Assembly (NCBI GenBank): GCA_965214375.1
Contig: OZ243947.1
Location: 496,001 to 560,000, forward strand
From: Endobugula sp965214375
Lineage (GTDB): Bacteria > Pseudomonadota > Gammaproteobacteria > Pseudomonadales > Cellvibrionaceae
Direction of reading: 5' to 3'
DNA: 64,000 nt
Shown piece after piece: positions 26,768-35,809 of the stretch; position 1 is the first letter of the stretch; every line of letters starts with the position of its first letter. A model generated the notes under the pieces. It saw only the letters and a list, made by a program, of their open reading frames with translations. It did not search any database and was not told the DNA's origin. A program made the position numbers and the translations under genes.

Positions 26768-29062
26768 TTAGCGTAAATTAATAATCGTCTGTGTTACTTG
26801 GTCAGCCGTCTCAATGGTTTTTGCACTGGCCTGAAAATTACGCTGGGCAATAATTAGGTTAACCAACTGCTCAGACAATTCTACATTTGACTCTTCAAGA
26901 GCCCCTGATTGAACCAAACCTAATGATGCTGTGCCGGGAATACCAATAGCCGGACTTCCAGATTCTGAGGTTTGTGCCCACGCAGTATCCCCCAGCGATT
27001 GCAAGCCCTGAACATTAGGAAAGTCAGCCATCACAACCTGCCCCAACGTTTCATTTTCACCATTAGTATAACGCGCAAAAATAGTGCCATCATCGTCAAT
27101 GGATAAGCTGGCAAGACGACCGGTCGTGGTACCATCTTGCGCGACACTACGTACTTCAAATGCACTACCCACTTGTGTACTGCCTGCTAGTTGCAGTTCA
27201 AAATTAGAGCTTCTTGTAGGAGGAAATGGAATGGGCAAACTACCACCGCTAAATTCGTTAAGAGGCTGCAGTGATCCTAAGATAGGTGTACCGTCACTAT
27301 TGTATGGTTGCCAGTTAGAGATCAGCATGTTGTCTGATAAATTTTCATCAATAGCGCCATTATTATCAAAATATACATCAAATGTTGCCACCGTAGGTGT
27401 GGTTGGTGCCGTAATAATAGGGTCGCCAACATCACGCCCATCGACACGTACTACCACTTGCCAATGATTGGGCGGGGTCGCTCCGGTTTCAGGTTGTTTA
27501 ATAAAATATTGTTGCATCGTATGGGAGTTACCCAAACTATCATAAATAGTCACTGATGTTGAATGGTTGTATGTTGATGGATCTGTCGGATCAAAAGCGT
27601 TATTGACAAATGTCGTTGATCCATTATTAAAAATGGGGGTACCGGAGGTATCAGTGAGGCTGTATCCATCGTCTAGTTGCAATGTGATTAATCCACCAAC
27701 AGTGACATCATCGACCCCAGTGACAGAAGAACCTGTGGCAATCCCTAAGTTATTAGCACTACCACCAACTGCGGTAAGTGATACGGTGGATGTCGTTCCT
27801 GTTGTACCTGAACGAAATACATAATGATCATTATCATAAAGCACGGTTACGCCCGAAATGTTAGCATCCGCGTTGACCGCAGTTTCTAATGCTGCAGCCA
27901 CTTCAGCGTGGTTGGCATAGTCTGCTACAGGTACGCTGATCGCTGCTGCAGAAGCTACGCCATCGACGGTAATATTGAAGTCATAATCATTGGCACCAAC
28001 ACCTTGTGTCGCAAGGTCAGTTGTAAAGGCTGAGGCGCCCGCAACAAAACGGCCTGAAGTATTCACATTACCCGTTGCGGTGCCATCATTCGCACCGTCA
28101 ATTTCAATCGTTTGTGGGGCACCTGACGAACCTTTAACTGTCAGCACCTCATCAGCGGCGGCACCGCTCCCCGTAGCAGAAAAGACTAAATCACCGATAG
28201 TAGAAGTAATGGCGATAGTACCTGCGGTACCATCATAAGTGGCAGAAAGTCCTGGTAGCGCATCAATTTCTGTGGCTGTAGCAGCACTAATATCAGTATT
28301 GGTTAAGGTCGCACCATTAATATTAACCACTAGGCCACTTGTCCATGTGGATAATGTTGCTGTTGCTTGTGTGGTTGCAGAAACACCCGCTAAGGTATTT
28401 AATGCATTAGCGGTAGTAACGCTATTATCATTCAGAGAGGTATTCACAGTCACAGACGAATTATCCGGAGCGGTAATAGTTAGTGCTTGCGCGGTATACC
28501 CATTATCATTTGATAATGCTGTACCACCCGATGATATATACTGAGTACCTGAAGACTGAAGTACTTCCTCTCTGGAGTCGAGGTTAATTTCTGACTCAAC
28601 CAAAGTTGTCGTTTGTGGCAATATGTTAGTTGCCTGAATTTGAATATCTCCGACCACATTATTAATATTCCCGTTCGATGTGGCAGAATACCCTTGCAGT
28701 CTCGCATTGATATTATTAACGACATAACCATATTGGTCCAAACTAAAGGTGCCCGCACGGGTAAACATGTGTTCGCCATTTAAATCCATGACAAAGAAAC
28801 CTTCACCACTAATGGCAAGATCAAGGATGTTATCAGTAAAAGAAATATGACCCTGTGTAAATTTTTGGGCGCTATTTTGTAATCGAACACCGCTACCAAT
28901 TTGGTTATTACCGGTTCCAAGAACAGAGGTAGAGTACACATCACCAAATTCTGCGCGGGATTTTTTAAAGCCTGTCGTCGATGCATTGGCAATATTATTA
29001 CCTGTCATTCTAAGATCAACATTCGCAGAACGAATACCACTCAACGCAATATTAAAAGGCAT
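26768..29062 (-). CDS. flgE: FlgE, flagellar hook protein, enlarged
   Basis: This 764-residue protein is far longer than the usual 400-460. The N-terminus (MPFNIALSGIRSANVDLRMT, GNNIANASTTGFKKSRAEFG) and C-terminus (ALEESNVELSEQLVNLIIAQ, RNFQASAKTIETADQVTQTI) are typical hook ends. The middle carries added beta domains. One of them, residues about 357-454, starts NDYDFNITVDGVASAA and is clearly related to the FliD tandem repeats. Ends with terminator 26711-26737. It is transcribed with flgBCD. Confidence 0.95.
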   Translation of the reverse strand: MPFNIALSGIRSANVDLRMTGNNIANASTTGFKKSRAEFGDVYSTSVLGTGNNQIGSGVRLQNSAQKFTQGHISFTDNILDLAISGEGFFVMDLNGEHMFTRAGTFSLDQYGYVVNNINARLQGYSATSNGNINNVVGDIQIQATNILPQTTTLVESEINLDSREEVLQSSGTQYISSGGTALSNDNGYTAQALTITAPDNSSVTVNTSLNDNSVTTANALNTLAGVSATTQATATLSTWTSGLVVNINGATLTNTDISAATATEIDALPGLSATYDGTAGTIAITSTIGDLVFSATGSGAAADEVLTVKGSSGAPQTIEIDGANDGTATGNVNTSGRFVAGASAFTTDLATQGVGANDYDFNITVDGVASAAAISVPVADYANHAEVAAALETAVNADANISGVTVLYDNDHYVFRSGTTGTTSTVSLTAVGGSANNLGIATGSSVTGVDDVTVGGLITLQLDDGYSLTDTSGTPIFNNGSTTFVNNAFDPTDPSTYNHSTSVTIYDSLGNSHTMQQYFIKQPETGATPPNHWQVVVRVDGRDVGDPIITAPTTPTVATFDVYFDNNGAIDENLSDNMLISNWQPYNSDGTPILGSLQPLNEFSGGSLPIPFPPTRSSNFELQLAGSTQVGSAFEVRSVAQDGTTTGRLASLSIDDDGTIFARYTNGENETLGQVVMADFPNVQGLQSLGDTAWAQTSESGSPAIGIPGTASLGLVQSGALEESNVELSEQLVNLIIAQRNFQASAKTIETADQVTQTIINLR

Positions 29063-29124
29063 ACTACTCTCCTCTCTTTAGTTAATTTTGAAAAATATAT
29101 TTATAATTTTTTCAAAATATTATA

Positions 29125-29877
29125 TTAATTAAACTGTTTAACCTGATTAATATTAACTGCACCCAGGCCTGATAAATTTAAAATTAGCTCGCCATTAGTT
29201 GTTGTCGTCACACTATTAACATTCGCAGTAAGTGCCGTATCTAATTGCTGAGGAGTTAATGCGCCATTAGCGTCCTCATCAGGCAATACTGCTAAAACTT
29301 CAAATTTGTAGGCGCCCGGTTCAGCGGTTTCTTCAGCCACAAAATTAGTTAATTCACCATTGACTTCAAGGCGGCGCCCATCCCATCGGAATATTAATTC
29401 TCCGGCAGGCTGGTTACCAAGAGCAATACTATGTAATAACGTGCCCTGCTCAGTATTAATATTAAGTTTTATATCCGTTGTCGCATTAGGTAGAGTCACT
29501 GATCCGCCAACATAACTATTTTCTCTTAATTGAGCTTCATCTGTCGGCACTGTGACAGAACGTCCCACTAACGATGAAGCCTCTAATGCTTGATTTGATC
29601 TAAAGTTTGCAGAGAAGCCGTCAAAACTTCGATTCAGCCTCTCCATACCTTCCACAGAGCTAAACTGTGCTAACTGTGCAATAAACTCAGTATTTTCCTG
29701 AGGACTTAACGGGTCCTGATGTTCCATTTGGGTAATCATTAGCTCTAAAAATGCCGTTTGCCCTAGCTGATTGCTACCACGTTCTTCGCGTTCTTGTTTT
29801 TCCTTCTCCGCTTGTACTTTTTGACGGTGCTCAAGTGTTAAGCTGTTAAGATAAGAATTACTTGAAATAGTATTCAT
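29125..29877 (-). CDS. flgD: FlgD, hook scaffolding/capping protein
   Basis: This is a 250-residue protein with the N-terminal cap motif FLELMITQMEHQDPLSPQEN then TEFIAQLAQFSSVEGMERLN. After it come a FlgD Tudor/FnIII-like region (FRWDGRR) and a C-terminal strand region. FlgD caps the growing hook and guides FlgE assembly. Normal length, between flgC and flgE. Confidence 0.95.
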   Translation of the reverse strand: MNTISSNSYLNSLTLEHRQKVQAEKEKQEREERGSNQLGQTAFLELMITQMEHQDPLSPQENTEFIAQLAQFSSVEGMERLNRSFDGFSANFRSNQALEASSLVGRSVTVPTDEAQLRENSYVGGSVTLPNATTDIKLNINTEQGTLLHSIALGNQPAGELIFRWDGRRLEVNGELTNFVAEETAEPGAYKFEVLAVLPDEDANGALTPQQLDTALTANVNSVTTTTNGELILNLSGLGAVNINQVKQFN

Positions 29878-29888
29878 TATTCACCTAC

Positions 29889-30314
29889 TTATTGCCCTAA
29901 CGTAATAACACGCTGCATCATTTGTTTTGCTGAATTCATGACTTCAACATTCACTTGAAAAGAACGTGATGCCGAAATCATATTGGTCATCTCTTCAACC
30001 ACATTTACATTCGGATAGTACACATAGCCTTCATCATTGGCTAAGGGATGTTCCGGTTCATAACGTGGCTGTAATGGCGCATTACTTTCAACAATACCCA
30101 AAACACCTACACCGACAGAGGCGCCGGTTTCCTTATCTAGGTTTAACGTATCGTCCAATGCAGCGAATACTGGGTGCCTACCACGATACGTTTCATCAAT
30201 ACGGGACGCGGCAGCATCCGCATTTGCTAAATTACTTGCGGTGGTATTCAAACGTAGACTCTGAGCATTCATTCCAGAGCCTGCAATTGAAAAAATACTA
30301 TTGAGAGACATCAA
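29889..30314 (-). CDS. flgC: FlgC, proximal rod protein
   Basis: This is a 141-residue rod protein with SIFSIAGSGMNAQSLRLNTT then ASNLANADAAASR at the N-terminus and YPNVNVVEEMTNMISASRSF at the C-terminus, the family pattern. It starts 18 bp after flgB in the flgBCDE operon. Confidence 0.95.
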   Translation of the reverse strand: MMSLNSIFSIAGSGMNAQSLRLNTTASNLANADAAASRIDETYRGRHPVFAALDDTLNLDKETGASVGVGVLGIVESNAPLQPRYEPEHPLANDEGYVYYPNVNVVEEMTNMISASRSFQVNVEVMNSAKQMMQRVITLGQ

Positions 30315-30332
30315 CGTTTCCTCTTACTTTTA

Positions 30333-30731
30333 CTATTCACCACGAATAGCGGTGTTTAAACCTTTAAATTTGCTATTTAAAAACGTAAAGCTGGCTTGAT
30401 AAGCCAGACTGTTTTTCATAAATTCGGCATGTTCTACTTGCTCTTCAACGGTATTACCGTCTATGGATGGCTGATGAGGTGTTCGATATAGCTGATCGTA
30501 ATCGCTGGCTGCTTGGGTTGAGAAATGGTTTTCGTGGGTACCCTTTAAATGCGTTCTAGACTCATTGATTTGCACTTGTCCACGTAAAATAGACTGAAAA
30601 TCCAGATCCTTTGCTTTAAAGCCTGGCGTATCCGCATTAGCCAAATTGTTCGCCAAAATTGCTGAACGTTCTGACCGCAAGCTTAATGCCTGTTCGTGAA
30701 TACCTAATGCTTTGCTGAAACTGATTGCCAT
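30333..30731 (-). CDS. flgB: FlgB, proximal rod protein
   Basis: This is a 132-residue protein with the FlgB signature ERSAILANNLANADTPGFKA then KDLDFQSIL and the C-terminal GNTVEEQVEHAEFMKNSLAY. It is the first gene of flgBCDE and has its own sigma-54 promoter, so transcription of the rod-hook genes does not rely on the broken cheV-cheR genes upstream. Confidence 0.95.
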   Translation of the reverse strand: MAISFSKALGIHEQALSLRSERSAILANNLANADTPGFKAKDLDFQSILRGQVQINESRTHLKGTHENHFSTQAASDYDQLYRTPHQPSIDGNTVEEQVEHAEFMKNSLAYQASFTFLNSKFKGLNTAIRGE

Positions 30732-30764
30732 ACTCTCATGCCTCTTATCAACATTGAGTATTTA

Positions 30765-30779
30765 GCAATGGCTATGCCA
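30765..30779 (-). promoter_or_regulatory. Sigma-54 promoter of flgBCDE
   Basis: Minus strand TGGCAT-AGCCA-TTGC with exact -24/-12 spacing, about 34 bp upstream of the flgB ATG. Confidence 0.82.
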
Positions 30780-30879
30780 GATTTTTTTATTATTTTAACT
30801 AACTGATTATTATAGGTTTTTTATAATCATAGATAAAAATAAAAAGAGTGAGCAACTATAAAACGGCAAACCGTTACCG

Positions 30880-31726
30880 CTATTTGCCAACCGCACGGTA
30901 CATAATGCCGGGATTACAATGCTCCATTTTAAAGAGCGATGTTGTTTCCGCCAGACCTTCTGAAGAACCCAGACATAATAAACCGTTGGGTTTTAAGCAC
31001 GCATGCATACGGGTAATCATATCGCTCTTGGTTTCAGCCGTGAAATAAATTAATACATTACGACAGAAAATAATATCGAACTTACCTAACGCACTATAAG
31101 ATTCCAGCAAATTCAAAGAACGAAATTTGATATAACGTTGGACACTGGGTGAAACGACCCATTGTTTTTGGCACGATGACTCAAAAAACTTATTAAGCCG
31201 TTTGTCAGAAAGCCCTCTACCAATAGAAAGCTTGTCATAAATGCCTGATTTGGCACGATCCAGTATTTCACTGGATAAATCGGTTGCCAGAATTTCTATA
31301 TTTTTACTGGATGGATTTTTTTCACGGTACTCCTCAGACAAAATACCTAGCGAATAAGGTTCCTGGCCCGAAGAACAAGCAGCGGACCATATTTTAATAG
31401 GTCTTTCTTTGCACTCAGGGCTATTCCAGTAAGGCAATAAAGTTTTTGAAAAATAATCGAAAGGATAGGAATCTCGAAACCAAAACGTCTCATTGGTTGT
31501 CATGGCATCAATAATTTTCTGATGCAACTCACTACGACTGGATTTATTAAGCTCTTTAATAATCTCTGCCATATCATTCATCTCATACTCTTGCATGATA
31601 CTGCGGATGCGCAGACACTAGATAAGATTTATTTGGCGTAATAGTAATACCACTCGCCTTTTGCAAATAATCACAGAACGCTTTGAAATCAAGACAGTCA
31701 TGTGGAATATCTTTTAAAATACCCAA
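30880..31726 (-). pseudogene. cheR: CheR chemotaxis methyltransferase, frameshifted
   Basis: From TTG 31726 (GGAAC upstream) the frame reads GILKDIPHDCLDFKAFCDYL then QKASGITITPNKSYLVSA, the CheR N-terminal domain. It then shifts near 31607-31612. The main frame resumes IRSIMQEYEMNDMAEIIKEL and continues through the methyltransferase domain (AMTTNETFWFRDSYPFDYF, IWSAACSSGQEPYS, FDIIFCRNVLIYF). The simplest change is loss of one GC unit from a GCGCGC run at the missing Arg codon. CheR methylates chemoreceptors with SAM for adaptation. A protein made only from an internal start would lack the receptor-binding helical domain. Confidence 0.85.
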
Positions 31727-31733
31727 AACGTTC

Positions 31734-32693
31734 CTACTCTTCTTCTTCCGGTTCTGTTACATGTTCACCTGTTAATTCGAATATGCGGTCATTTAATCGC
31801 TTGGCCAGCAAATCCGGATTAAATTTGGAAAGGAAATCATCTGCTCCAACTTTTTTCACCATCGCTTCGTTAAAGACACCACTTAGTGACGTATGTAAAA
31901 TAATATGAAGGTTTTTCAGCTTCTCATTAGCGCGCACTTCGGCAGTAAAGGTATAACCATCCATCTCAGGCATTTCAATATCCGAAATCACTAACACCCA
32001 CTCTTCATTGGGGTCTTTACCTTCTGCAACCAGACCCTCTAAATATTCAAGAGCCTCACGTCCATCTTTTTTCAGGGTGGTTTTAATGCCCATCTGTTCA
32101 ACAACACGCTGTATCTGCTTACGCGCAATGGTTGAATCATCCGTAATTAAAATATGGCGTTTAATAACACGTTCCGAAATACCATCTTCAATAATACCCT
32201 CACTAATACCCTCATCCAAAGGAGATACTTCAGCCAGTATTTTCTCTACATCAATAATTTCGACCAGTTTTTCGTCCATCTTGGTCACGGCGGTGAGATA
32301 GTTTTCACTGCCAGATCCCTTCGGTGGTGGATGAATAGATTCCCAGTTGGTATTCACAATACGTTCAACGGCTCTCACCAGAAAGCCTTGTGTAGACCCG
32401 TTGTACTCAGTAATAATGACAAAGCTTTCTTCAATATTTTCAACCGGTGAGCAACCAATAGCCAAGTTCATATCCATAATGGGTATGGTACCGCCGCGAA
32501 TATGTGCGAATCCGCGTACCACTTCGTGACGCTGTGGAATTTAATTTCAAGCTGGGCACTGAAGCACCTCTTTCACTTTAAAAACATTAATACCATATAA
32601 CTGGTCGCCATTTAGGCGAAACAGTAAAAGCTCCAGTCTATTTTGCCCAACTAATTGCGTGCGTTGGTTGACTGAATCTAGGACGCTGGACAT
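31734..32693 (-). pseudogene. cheV: CheV coupling protein (CheW-receiver), interrupted
   Basis: From ATG 32693 the frame reads SSVLDSVNQRTQLVGQNRLE, then LLLFRLNGDQLYGINVFKVK and EVLQCP. Stops follow at 32547-32549 and 32541-32543, and the frame then resumes IPQRHEVVRGFAHIRGGTIP. The 12-base stretch between reads SLKL in another frame, so two compensating one-base indels (one lost after CCC, one A gained in TTAAATT) explain both stops. The rest is intact: CheW-like domain, then a receiver domain (ILITDDSTIARKQIQRVVE, VLVISDIEMPEMDGYTF). CheV links receptors to CheA. A truncated product from a later start would lose the first CheW strands. Confidence 0.85.
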
Positions 32694-32734
32694 AGTAATT
32701 CCTCAAAACCCATCTGGCATCTGCTTCTGAAAAA

Positions 32735-32750
32735 CGGCACAGGGCTTGCT
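32735..32750 (+). promoter_or_regulatory. Probable sigma-54 promoter of flgA
   Basis: Plus strand CGGCAC-AGGGC-TTGC with correct -24/-12 spacing (first base differs from TGGCAC), about 100 bp upstream of flgA in the divergent region between cheV and flgA. Confidence 0.7.
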
Positions 32751-32849
32751 TATACAACACAAAGATACCAGCAGTTACAATTTACTGTCGCTTTAATCAA
32801 TGACTCCGTTCATTTAAAAGCGCTGTTTATAAAAGCATAGGCCAAGAAA

Positions 32850-33563
32850 ATGAAAGCATGTAATTTTTTATATTTTTTTTGTGGTTTTTTATTGAGCAGT
32901 TACAGCTATGCGGCGGAAAAGCTGCCACTGGCATCTATCGTCGCGCAAGCAGAACGCTATTTACAAGCACAAGTCGCGCAAACACTACCGCAAACCGATC
33001 AGAACAACATACAAATTACCAGCTCTGCTCTGGATCATCGCTTATCATTGTCCCACTGTGACAAACCTTTGACGTTTTCACATCGCCAATCGGCTAATCT
33101 GCAAGGTAGAGTCTCTATAAAAGTCTCCTGTCATAGTAATCAACCATGGGCCGTTTATACACGCCATTACACGTCTCTATATAAAGCAGTGGTCACAACC
33201 AATAAGCCTCTGCCGAGGAACCATATTCTACAAGCCAGTGATTTTACGACTATTAATAAGGATATATTTAAACAACGCCCAGGTTTTATTAACAATATCA
33301 ACCAGTTAATTGGTAAACGTCTTAAACGACCCATCAAATCAGGCTCCATGCTTTATGGCTATCATTTGAGCCAGCCAGCGATGATTAAAAAGGGACACAA
33401 CGTCAATGTCATTGCCAAAATCGGCGGTTTATCCGTGATAACCTCAGGTATCGCCTTAAGTAGTGGTAAATACGGAGAACAAATCAAAGTAGAAAATACC
33501 CGTTCTTCGCGTATTATCACCGCAGAAATTACTGGACCTGACACCGTTGAGGTCGTTTTATAA
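32850..33563 (+). CDS. flgA: FlgA, P-ring assembly chaperone
   Basis: This is a 237-residue protein with a Sec signal peptide (residues 1-21, ending SYSYA). Its SAF-type domain includes ITTNKPLPRNHILQASDF-like sequence at residues about 112-131, then QLIGKRLKRPIKSGSMLYG and a C-terminal beta-clip (IKVENTRSSRIITAEITGPD). FlgA binds FlgI in the periplasm before P-ring formation. It is divergent from cheV and followed by flgM. Confidence 0.93.
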   Translation: MKACNFLYFFCGFLLSSYSYAAEKLPLASIVAQAERYLQAQVAQTLPQTDQNNIQITSSALDHRLSLSHCDKPLTFSHRQSANLQGRVSIKVSCHSNQPWAVYTRHYTSLYKAVVTTNKPLPRNHILQASDFTTINKDIFKQRPGFINNINQLIGKRLKRPIKSGSMLYGYHLSQPAMIKKGHNVNVIAKIGGLSVITSGIALSSGKYGEQIKVENTRSSRIITAEITGPDTVEVVL

Positions 33564-33581
33564 TTTTTTATAAAAAAATGC

Positions 33582-33608
33582 TAAAGTTAATCTAGCGATA
33601 GCCGATAG
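33582..33608 (+). promoter_or_regulatory. Sigma-28 promoter of flgM
   Basis: Plus strand TAAAGTTA, exactly 11 bases, GCCGATAG; near-consensus FliA promoter. It lies 35 bp upstream of flgM, giving the usual feedback loop in which FliA transcribes its own anti-sigma factor. Confidence 0.9.
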
Positions 33609-33642
33609 CCACACTGAAAATGAAATTTACAGGTATGTCATC

Positions 33643-33954
33643 ATGGTCATCAATACCAAAAATGATCTCAATACAAGCTCAAGTACACAGTCGCGCCAGA
33701 AAGCGGCAAGCAAGGTACCTGTGCCTGCAGCCGGTGGTCACCAAGAAAGTACTCCGGCAACAGAAAAGCCCGATAGTGTGCAATTCAGTGCAGCAGCACA
33801 ACAATTAAAGCAACTGGAAACGAGTGCTAAAAGCGCCGAAGGTTTTGACGCCGTTAAAGTGGAAAGTATTAAACAAAAAATTGCCAACGGTGAATATACT
33901 ATTAATGCCCAACGTATTGCGGCACAGATGCTGCGTTATGACGCATTATATTGA
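33643..33954 (+). CDS. flgM: FlgM, anti-sigma-28 factor
   Basis: This is a 103-residue protein with a disordered Ser/Gln-rich N-terminal half and the FlgM C-terminal helices (VQFSAAAQQLKQLETSAKSA, FDAVKVESIKQKIANGEYTI, NAQRIAAQML). It holds FliA inactive until it is exported through the finished hook-basal body. The upstream sigma-28 promoter and downstream flgN support the call. Confidence 0.93.
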   Translation: MVINTKNDLNTSSSTQSRQKAASKVPVPAAGGHQESTPATEKPDSVQFSAAAQQLKQLETSAKSAEGFDAVKVESIKQKIANGEYTINAQRIAAQMLRYDALY

Positions 33955-33973
33955 TCCCCTACTTGCCTAAAAT

Positions 33974-33990
33974 TGGTACTTCTTTTGCAA
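33974..33990 (+). promoter_or_regulatory. Possible sigma-54 promoter of flgN
   Basis: Plus strand TGGTAC-TTCTT-TTGCAA, one mismatch in the -24 box with correct spacing, about 55 bp before flgN. It would let flgN be made before the sigma-28 class. Confidence 0.5.
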
Positions 33991-34044
33991 TATTTTTTCT
34001 ACAAAAAAATTTTATGACAGATTATTGCCACAGAGAACGTGTCC

Positions 34045-34521
34045 ATGCGCCCTTATAACGTTGATACCGTACGCCAAATGGTCGAACAAGACCACCAAAC
34101 CAGTCAAGAATTGCTCAACCTCTTGCAACAGGAAACGACCTGTATCAAAGCACGAGACTATGATGGCGTTAAAAAAATCATTAAGGCAAAAGCACCTTTG
34201 CTGGAACAATTACAGCAACATGCTGATATCCGTAAACAATGGTTGTTATCACTGTATAAAGTGTCTGATGAAAAATGCTGGAAACAATTGTTGGAGTCAT
34301 TTAACGATGCCGACATCAATCAGCAATGGCAAAAGGTCAATCAATTCATTGCGCAATGCAAAGAGATTAATGAAACCAACGGTTTATTAATTACCCGAGG
34401 ACAAAAAACCTATGGTGATTTATTACGTATTCTAAAAGGTGGCGATCAACAAACCGACCTCTATACCGCTAAAGGTAACCGCGATAATCAATCGTCAAAC
34501 TGCACCTTTACCAAAGCCTAA
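34045..34521 (+). CDS. flgN: FlgN family chaperone for FlgK/FlgL
   Basis: This is a 158-residue helical protein placed directly after flgM, the standard position. The N-terminal helix includes MVEQDHQTSQELLNLLQQET and the C-terminal part ETNGLLITRGQKTYGDLLRI then LKGG, typical of FlgN. It keeps FlgK and FlgL unfolded for export. ATG 34045 is preferred; GTG 34039 would add two residues. The 3' end overlaps the convergent glycosyltransferase gene by 27 bp. Confidence 0.88.
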   Translation: MRPYNVDTVRQMVEQDHQTSQELLNLLQQETTCIKARDYDGVKKIIKAKAPLLEQLQQHADIRKQWLLSLYKVSDEKCWKQLLESFNDADINQQWQKVNQFIAQCKEINETNGLLITRGQKTYGDLLRILKGGDQQTDLYTAKGNRDNQSSNCTFTKA

Positions 34522-35142
34522 AGGCTCCAACAACGGCAAATCCTCAGGACGATCAATATCCGGCAACGACTCAAGTTCGCTATACGTCAGAGACAACCCA
34601 TGAATATTCGTGAGTGTTTGTGTATACACCTTCTCACCACCCCACTGAATATTGTCAAATAATGCCGAGTGATAGGCTTTCATTCCCAATAGCACATAAC
34701 CACCATCAGTTGCAGGAGCAATCACTCCATCATTATTTTGCTTCATAGCAAGTAAGGCTTTTTGCAAATAATTAGTATCAATAAACGGGCAATCGGTGCC
34801 CACTAATAATATCCCCGCAACGGACGAACGACGCAAGGTGGTATGTGCGGCATATTGTAAGCGTTCACCCAAATCACGGCCTGCTTGTGCATAAAAATTC
34901 AGGCGCTCATCATCAACTACCTGTTGTTGATAGGTTAAAAGATCACCGGCCACCCAGATATCTATCGGGCACAAGCGAGCATCTTGCCATTGTTGAATAC
35001 AATAGCGGCTTAATTGAATATGCAGCTTCATTGACTCTTCACACGTCAGTACGGGCTGCATCCGGGTTTTAACCTTCCCTAATTGTGGTGCCTTACTAAA
35101 CACCAGTAGGCGATATTGCGGGTAATGATAATCACTCACCAT
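34495..35142 (-). CDS. Arsenosugar-type glycosyltransferase (TIGR04282/DUF2064 family)
   Basis: This is a 215-residue GT-A fold protein with LLVFSKAPQLGKVKTRMQP at the N-terminus, GILLVGTDCPFID near residue 115 and GVIAPATDGGYVLLGM near residue 140. These mark the family usually found beside ArsS radical SAM genes. Its proposed role is sugar or nucleotide-sugar transfer in arsenosugar formation; the substrate is not established. It overlaps the preceding glycosyltransferase gene and reads intact, unlike its two operon partners. Confidence 0.85.
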   Translation of the reverse strand: MVSDYHYPQYRLLVFSKAPQLGKVKTRMQPVLTCEESMKLHIQLSRYCIQQWQDARLCPIDIWVAGDLLTYQQQVVDDERLNFYAQAGRDLGERLQYAAHTTLRRSSVAGILLVGTDCPFIDTNYLQKALLAMKQNNDGVIAPATDGGYVLLGMKAYHSALFDNIQWGGEKVYTQTLTNIHGLSLTYSELESLPDIDRPEDLPLLEPLGFGKGAV

Positions 35143-35809
35143 AATATTGACGCACTAGATGATGGGGTAAAACACCACAGACATATAATAAGCGCAAATA
35201 CCACATTAATAATACGGTGCGTATGATACCGTGCCGCTCCCAACGACGACTGGACGTATTCACGGGGTTGCGAATGCATAATGGTTGTCTTTTTTTGCGC
35301 AAACGTTTGCTGAGTTCTACATCTTCCATCAAATGGATGTCGGCAAAACCCTGTAATTGCTCAAATAATGCACGCTGAACAAAAAGACATTGATCACCAG
35401 TTGCCACACCCGTTAACCGCGAACGCCACGTTATCATCCACTCAATAATACGGAAACAACGCTGCTTGCCTGATAGCTTAACGGCGTAAAAGCCCCATGG
35501 GTTTGTAGCGCATAAAAAAGGAAACGGATCATCGGGAAGACGGGTATCCACATGCAAAAACAATAACCATTGCCCTTTAGCAACCGCCTCTCCGGCATTC
35601 ATTTGTCGCGCGCGTCCTTTATCGCTGCTAATAACTTTTTCGGCGTAAGGCTTTGCCAATGCGACGGTATTGTCGTTGCTGCCACCATCAACAATAATGA
35701 ATTAAACCGATAAAGAAGAATGACGATTTACTGTTTCACGCAAAGACTGTAATTGTTTCTCAATATTGTGTGCTTCATTAAGCACAGGGATAATAATACT
35801 CAACTGCAT
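35132..35809 (-). pseudogene. Arsenosugar-type glycosyltransferase 2 (TIGR04283 family), nonsense mutation
   Basis: From ATG 35809 the frame reads MQLSIIIPVLNEAHNIEKQL, ending RHSSLSV, then meets TAA at 35702-35704. It continues in the same frame with FIIVDGGSNDNTVALAKPYA. The family has Glu before FIIVDGGS, so a single GAA to TAA change is likely. The rest of the GT-A domain (DKGRARQMNAGEAVAKGQWL, LHVDTRLP, FVQRALFEQLQGFADIHLME) looks normal. The start overlaps the arsS stop as TGATG, so the three genes form one operon. Confidence 0.88.
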
